Below are positions 6,000 to 9,108 of a stretch of 9,108 nucleotides of DNA, one piece after another. How positions within the stretch are numbered: the stretch's first letter is position 1; each line of letters begins with the position of its first letter. Source of the DNA: Candidatus Eiseniibacteriota bacterium (GTDB lineage Bacteria > Joyebacterota > Joyebacteria > Joyebacterales > Joyebacteraceae); the NCBI GenBank assembly GCA_030609605.1, contig JAUWBY010000074.1, positions 1 to 9,108 on the forward strand, written 5' to 3'. The position numbers were made by a program, and so were the translations under genes. A model generated the notes under the pieces. It saw only the letters and a list, made by a program, of their open reading frames with translations. It was not told the DNA's origin and searched no databases.

Positions 6000-6034
6000 C
6001 GATTGTCGGCGATAGACTGTTGGTGAGGCCACGT

Positions 6035-6039
6035 GGAGG
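6035..6039 (+). promoter_or_regulatory. Ribosome binding site fixing the glycosyltransferase start
   Basis: GGAGG lies 7 nt before ATG 6047. The upstream in-frame TTG 6020 and GTG 6023 have no such site, so the protein most likely starts at 6047. Confidence 0.7.
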
Positions 6040-6046
6040 CCACTTG

Positions 6047-7561
6047 ATGCACCTTCCTGACGCTGGCACTGGGCACAGCGGCAACGTTCAGCGGCTCATT
6101 ATTGCGCTTGTGGCTCTCGGCATGGCCATGAGGGTGGTGCTCCTCTGGTGTAGCGGCGGAACCATGATCGATGACGCCTACATCACGGTTCGCTGCGCCC
6201 AGAATCTGATCGGTGAAGGGGCACTGGTCTACAACGCCGGACATCACGTACTCGGGGTCACGTGCCCACTGTATGCACTGTGGGTCGCTCTTCTGCTCAC
6301 GGTTATCCCTGCCAAAGTGATCGGTTACGCAATCGGTCTGTCAAACGCAGTCATGTTTGCTGCAAGCGCGGTTGCGCTCTCACGCCTTACAGCGGAGATC
6401 GGCAGCAAGGTCTCTCTACTGATCATTGCGCTCTTCGCCTTTCATCTCCGGTTCGTGGATAGCTCGATCAATGGCATGGAGACCTCTCTCTTTGTGCTGG
6501 GCACAATCGGAGCAGTGTTCTTGCTTCGAGAGAGGCGCTTCGCTTGGCTCTCCGTGCTCCTGGGGTCTCTGGTGCTCGTGCGACCCGAGGGCATACTCGT
6601 GATTGCAGCCGTACTCGCGGTAGTCATCATGCTGCGACTCAGGTTACGAATCGCCGACCTGCTTCCCGGGACGACTATCGTGCTCATCTGGACGGTGTTC
6701 TCCTGGCTGTACTATGGATCTCCCATCCCGCAATCGGTCCTTTCCAAGTGTGGTTGGCTCGTCACTTACTCGGATCAGAACATCTACGGGAGGATCGCGA
6801 CGCTGTTCTCGGCGCTATCACTTCTCGAAGTACCTGAGCGGCTCACATACTCCCATTCCCTCGAGGTTATGATCCCGATCGTCGCCTGGGCTTCGATCGG
6901 CCTCTTCCTCATCGGAGCACGGGATCTGTGGCGGCGAAGAAACGACCTGCTCGTCTTCCCGATGCTGTTCATCGCATACTTGGCCTTCTACCTGGTAGCC
7001 AAGGGACGAGTGGACTTCAGCTGGTACGGAATTCCTAGCGGATTGGCCTATCTCGTGACTTGCGTGATAGGCTTCGCCTGGGTCTTGAGACGCTACATCA
7101 GGGCTGACCTACGTCGGAGGTGCTTCGCTGCCGTACTTCCGGCACTCGTCGTGGCGCTGTGCGCGGGCGGCTGCGTGATCTGGACGGCCACGAGATTGCC
7201 CTATTGCCGCATACTGCGGACAAGCTACGAGAGCGCCGGCGAGTACGTCTGCCTCAACTGCGCTCCCGATGCGCGCGTTCTCGTGGACGAGTTGGGAATG
7301 ATAGGTTGGAGTACGGATAGATTCACTTGCGATATAGCCGGCATCGTATCTCCCGAGATCTTCAGCTATTGCAGATCCAGAGATTCGCGAGTCCCTCTGT
7401 GGGACATCCTCAGGGAGTTCAGCCCCGATGTGGTGGTGTTCTGCTCCGAGAGGTCAGAGGACCTTCTTGGTGGCACTGGGGCGAAGTGGGTCGCTGAGAA
7501 CTACAAGGTCGCAGCCGAGTTTCCGAGACACGTTGTGCTCGAGAAGATCGAGCAATCGTGA
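6047..7561 (+). CDS. Multi-pass membrane glycosyltransferase, GT-C (ArnT/AftB-like)
   Basis: From ATG 6047 this is 504 residues with roughly ten hydrophobic segments and a soluble C-terminus from about 385. Family signs in order are: I-D-D-A-Y-I-T-V-R (41-49) in the first outside loop, the paired acidic motif that is catalytic in GT-C enzymes; N-L-I-G-E-G-A-L-V-Y-N-A-G (53-65); N-G-M-E-T-S-L-F (142-149); V-R-P-E-G (178-182); Y-Y-G-S-P-I-P-Q-S (222-230); and the C-terminal VLVDELGMIGWSTDR followed by DIAGIVSPE. This D-D-A-Y-I-S-F-R / A-R-P-E-G / Y-Y-G-x-P-x-P-N pattern belongs to bacterial membrane glycosyltransferases that move sugars from polyprenyl-phosphate donors to envelope glycans or proteins on the outer face of the inner membrane; acceptor and sugar are unknown here. 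The C-terminal part is unusually rich in Cys, including C-L-N-C (402-405). The gene has its own promoter and no glycan genes beside it. Confidence 0.85.
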   Translation: MHLPDAGTGHSGNVQRLIIALVALGMAMRVVLLWCSGGTMIDDAYITVRCAQNLIGEGALVYNAGHHVLGVTCPLYALWVALLLTVIPAKVIGYAIGLSNAVMFAASAVALSRLTAEIGSKVSLLIIALFAFHLRFVDSSINGMETSLFVLGTIGAVFLLRERRFAWLSVLLGSLVLVRPEGILVIAAVLAVVIMLRLRLRIADLLPGTTIVLIWTVFSWLYYGSPIPQSVLSKCGWLVTYSDQNIYGRIATLFSALSLLEVPERLTYSHSLEVMIPIVAWASIGLFLIGARDLWRRRNDLLVFPMLFIAYLAFYLVAKGRVDFSWYGIPSGLAYLVTCVIGFAWVLRRYIRADLRRRCFAAVLPALVVALCAGGCVIWTATRLPYCRILRTSYESAGEYVCLNCAPDARVLVDELGMIGWSTDRFTCDIAGIVSPEIFSYCRSRDSRVPLWDILREFSPDVVVFCSERSEDLLGGTGAKWVAENYKVAAEFPRHVVLEKIEQS

Positions 7562-7606
7562 AAGCCAGCCAGGGACTTCACTGCGGCGAGAACGGCCTCG
7601 AGGGGT

Positions 7607-7619
7607 AGCAGCGCCTGCT
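7607..7619 (+). terminator. Weak hairpin between the glycosyltransferase and hypF
   Basis: AGCAG and CTGCT pair around a CGC loop 45 nt past the TGA. It is short and has no T-run. It is the only candidate terminator I see in 7562-7678. Confidence 0.2.
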
Positions 7620-7654
7620 GGAGTCTTCCCATTCGAACCCGTGAGAGCCCTGCT

Positions 7655-7666
7655 AACATAAATGTT
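7655..7666. promoter_or_regulatory. Palindrome AACATAAATGTT upstream of the hypF promoter
   Basis: Two 5-bp arms (AACAT and ATGTT) flank a 2-bp centre, 12 bp upstream of the -35 box. The position would suit an activator or repressor site. The sequence does not match the Fnr, NikR or Fur consensus sites I know, so no regulator is proposed. Confidence 0.3.
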
Positions 7667-7678
7667 CACACCGTTTGG

Positions 7679-7707
7679 TTGCCCCCCCGCTGGGTGAGGG
7701 GTAATAT
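7679..7707 (+). promoter_or_regulatory. Probable promoter of hypF
   Basis: TTGCCC (7679-7684) and TAATAT (7702-7707) are 17 bp apart, predicting a start near 7714 and a leader of about 34 nt. In RNA terms, TTGCCCC and GGGGTAA across the spacer could pair with one wobble, but they lie upstream of the start and more likely reflect the C-run and G-run composition. Confidence 0.55.
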
Positions 7708-7736
7708 CATTGCTTTGTGGCAACGACCGTTGGTGC

Positions 7737-7742
7737 AAGGAG
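7737..7742 (+). promoter_or_regulatory. Ribosome binding site fixing the hypF start
   Basis: AAGGAG lies 5 nt before GTG 7748. Later in-frame GTG codons at 7811 and 7823 lie inside the conserved acylphosphatase strand, and earlier ones lack a ribosome site. Confidence 0.65.
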
Positions 7743-7747
7743 CTCTC

Positions 7748-9108
7748 GTGGCGGAGTCGAGACAGAATGGGGGAGCGCCGGCCCGGGAACCGGAGCTGCG
7801 GCGCGCCGCGGTGCGGTTCAGTGTGCGGGGTGTGGTGCAAGGCGTCGGCTTCCGGCCGTTCGTCTACCGCATCGCACATCAGCATCACATCACAGGATGG
7901 GTGGTGAACTCGACGGCCGGCGTGATCATCGAGTGTGACGGGACAGAGGGTGACGTTCGCGAGTTCGAGCGCGCCATCACGGCTGAAGCTCCGATTCTCG
8001 CACGCGTCGATGCTGTGGAGCGGATTCCGGTCGAGTCGCAGGGATTCGAGCGTTTCGAGATCCGCCCCAGCGAAGCCGACCAGCGGGAAGTGACACTCAT
8101 CTGTCCCGACGTTGCAGTCTGCCCCGATTGCCTACGCGAGTTCCTCGATCCGTCCGACCGGCGGCACCACTACCCCTTCATCAACTGCACGAACTGCGGG
8201 CCTCGGTTCTCTATCATAAAAGAGACGCCGTACGATCGTTCGAAGACCACGATGCGAGCATTCACGATGTGTCCGGAGTGTCAACGCGAGTACGAGGACC
8301 CGCTCGACCGGCGGTTCCACGCGCAGCCGAACGCGTGTCGGGTCTGCGGTCCTGCGCTCGAACTTGTGATGCCGACGCCGGCGGGCAACGGCACGGCGGA
8401 ACTCATCACCGGCCGCAGCTACCTCCGCATGCCTGACGATATCGCGACGAGCGTGAAGGACAATCCCGCGGCGGGCGCCAGATGGCTGCTCAGGCACGGC
8501 GGCATAATCGGTGTCAGAGGCCTCGGTGGATTCCACATTGCTGCCAGTGCGGCGCTCGACGTGACGGTGCGCGCGCTCAGGGAGAAGAAGAACCGTCCCG
8601 CCAAACCCTTTGCCATCATGTGCCGAACGCTTGAGGTTGCGCGCCGGCTCGTCTACATGGACCCGATCGAAGAGAAGGCGCTGGCGAGCCCATGGAGCCC
8701 GATCGTGCTCCTGAAGCGCAGGGAGGATGTCGCAGCGGGGATGATCTCCGCGCTGGTCGCGCCGAACAACGCCTACCTCGGAGTCGTACTTCCCTACGCG
8801 CCGCTTCATCACCTGCTCTTCGATGATGAACTCGAAGTGCTCATCATGACGAGCGCGAACGTGTCCGGCGAGCCGATCGTGGCGGATCTCGAGGCCGCGT
8901 CCAAGCAGCTCACAGGCATCACGCGCACGCACCTGACCCACGATCGCGACATTGTGAACCGCAATGACGACTCCGTAGTCTTCGTTGAAGTCGGTCGCGT
9001 CCTTATGTCCAGGCGGTCTCGTGGCTACGCGCCGTATCCGATCGATCTCGAGGATGTCTCCGCTCCTGCCGTCCTGGCCTGTGGTACCGAGCTCAAGAAC
9101 ACGTTCAC
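7748..9108 (+). CDS. hypF: Carbamoyltransferase HypF, hydrogenase maturation (runs off right edge)
   Basis: HypF uses carbamoyl phosphate and ATP to make carbamoyl-adenylate and hands the carbamoyl group to the C-terminal Cys of HypE, where it becomes the cyanide ligand of the [NiFe]-hydrogenase active site. The first 453 codons are present out of a usual 750-770. The order matches the family. An acylphosphatase domain comes first (about 22-110, V-R-G-V-V-Q-G-V-G-F-R-P-F). Two zinc fingers of the form C-x2-C-x18-C-x2-C follow (C125/C128/C147/C150 and C175/C178/C197/C200). A YrdC-like domain comes next: VRGLGGFHIAASA, KKNRPAKPFAIM, PNNAYLGVVLPYAPLHHLLF, MTSANVSGEPI and HDRDIVNRNDDS. The beginning of the Kae1-like carbamoyltransferase domain (ACGTELKNTF) is reached at the window edge. 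The first 21 residues are a hydrophilic extension. No other hyp or hydrogenase gene is in the window; they may follow downstream. Identification is firm. Confidence 0.97.
   Translation, partial: MAESRQNGGAPAREPELRRAAVRFSVRGVVQGVGFRPFVYRIAHQHHITGWVVNSTAGVIIECDGTEGDVREFERAITAEAPILARVDAVERIPVESQGFERFEIRPSEADQREVTLICPDVAVCPDCLREFLDPSDRRHHYPFINCTNCGPRFSIIKETPYDRSKTTMRAFTMCPECQREYEDPLDRRFHAQPNACRVCGPALELVMPTPAGNGTAELITGRSYLRMPDDIATSVKDNPAAGARWLLRHGGIIGVRGLGGFHIAASAALDVTVRALREKKNRPAKPFAIMCRTLEVARRLVYMDPIEEKALASPWSPIVLLKRREDVAAGMISALVAPNNAYLGVVLPYAPLHHLLFDDELEVLIMTSANVSGEPIVADLEAASKQLTGITRTHLTHDRDIVNRNDDSVVFVEVGRVLMSRRSRGYAPYPIDLEDVSAPAVLACGTELKNTF

Noticed and set aside
6003..6026. Seven-codon leader-like frame (TTG start) after AAGGAG upstream of the glycosyltransferase
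   Set aside because: The AAGGAG overlaps the promoter region and would not be transcribed; no regulatory residue pattern is present.
8132..8941. Minus-strand open frame of 269 codons opposite hypF
   Set aside because: hypF is unambiguous on the plus strand; the antisense protein is Arg/His-rich and unlike any family.

Overview
The window looks like ordinary chromosome of a GC-rich, Gram-negative-type bacterium, probably from the FCB superphylum or a related uncultured lineage (Eisenbacteria-like or Latescibacteria-like; this is inference). The main support is two secreted proteins with signal peptides and FlgD/Ig-like C-terminal sorting-type tails (form: D-x-x-G-R-x-V-R ... W-D-G-x-D-x-x-G-R-x-V-x-x-G-V-Y). 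Most genes have strong Shine-Dalgarno sequences, and several have near-consensus sigma-70-type promoters with 17-bp spacers. I see no insertion sequence, phage gene, tRNA, rRNA or CRISPR array.

Layout, left to right. (1) 1-433, minus: the first 144 residues of a secreted parallel beta-helix protein that runs off the left edge. (2) 434-673: a divergent intergenic region with a good promoter for the next gene. (3) 674-2371, plus: a secreted two-module beta-sandwich protein with a FlgD-like tail. (4) 2439-3478, minus: a two-gene operon joined by an ATGA overlap, an FmdE-family protein followed by an ECF-type S component (membrane substrate-binding subunit). (5) 3664-5737, minus: a complete transcription unit (promoter, leader hairpin, signal peptide, 13-bp terminator) around a wrecked subtilisin-like protease gene. 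Its prodomain and its C-terminal, fibronectin III and sorting domains survive. The catalytic domain is absent, an in-frame TGA lies at the junction, and a 5-bp tandem duplication throws the sorting tail out of frame. (6) 5971-7561, plus: a multi-pass glycosyltransferase of the GT-C/ArnT/AftB-like superfamily with its own promoter. (7) 7679-9108, plus: hypF, the carbamoyltransferase of [NiFe]-hydrogenase maturation, with its own promoter, running off the right edge about 60% of the way through.

The genes do not form one pathway. They are short, separately promoted units: envelope and secreted proteins (beta-helix, two-module protein, dead protease, glycosyltransferase), a putative cofactor or metal uptake pair, and the start of a hydrogenase maturation locus. 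The observations most worth following are the eroded subtilase, whose regulatory frame is intact, and the translationally coupled FmdE-like/ECF S-component pair, whose substrate is unknown.
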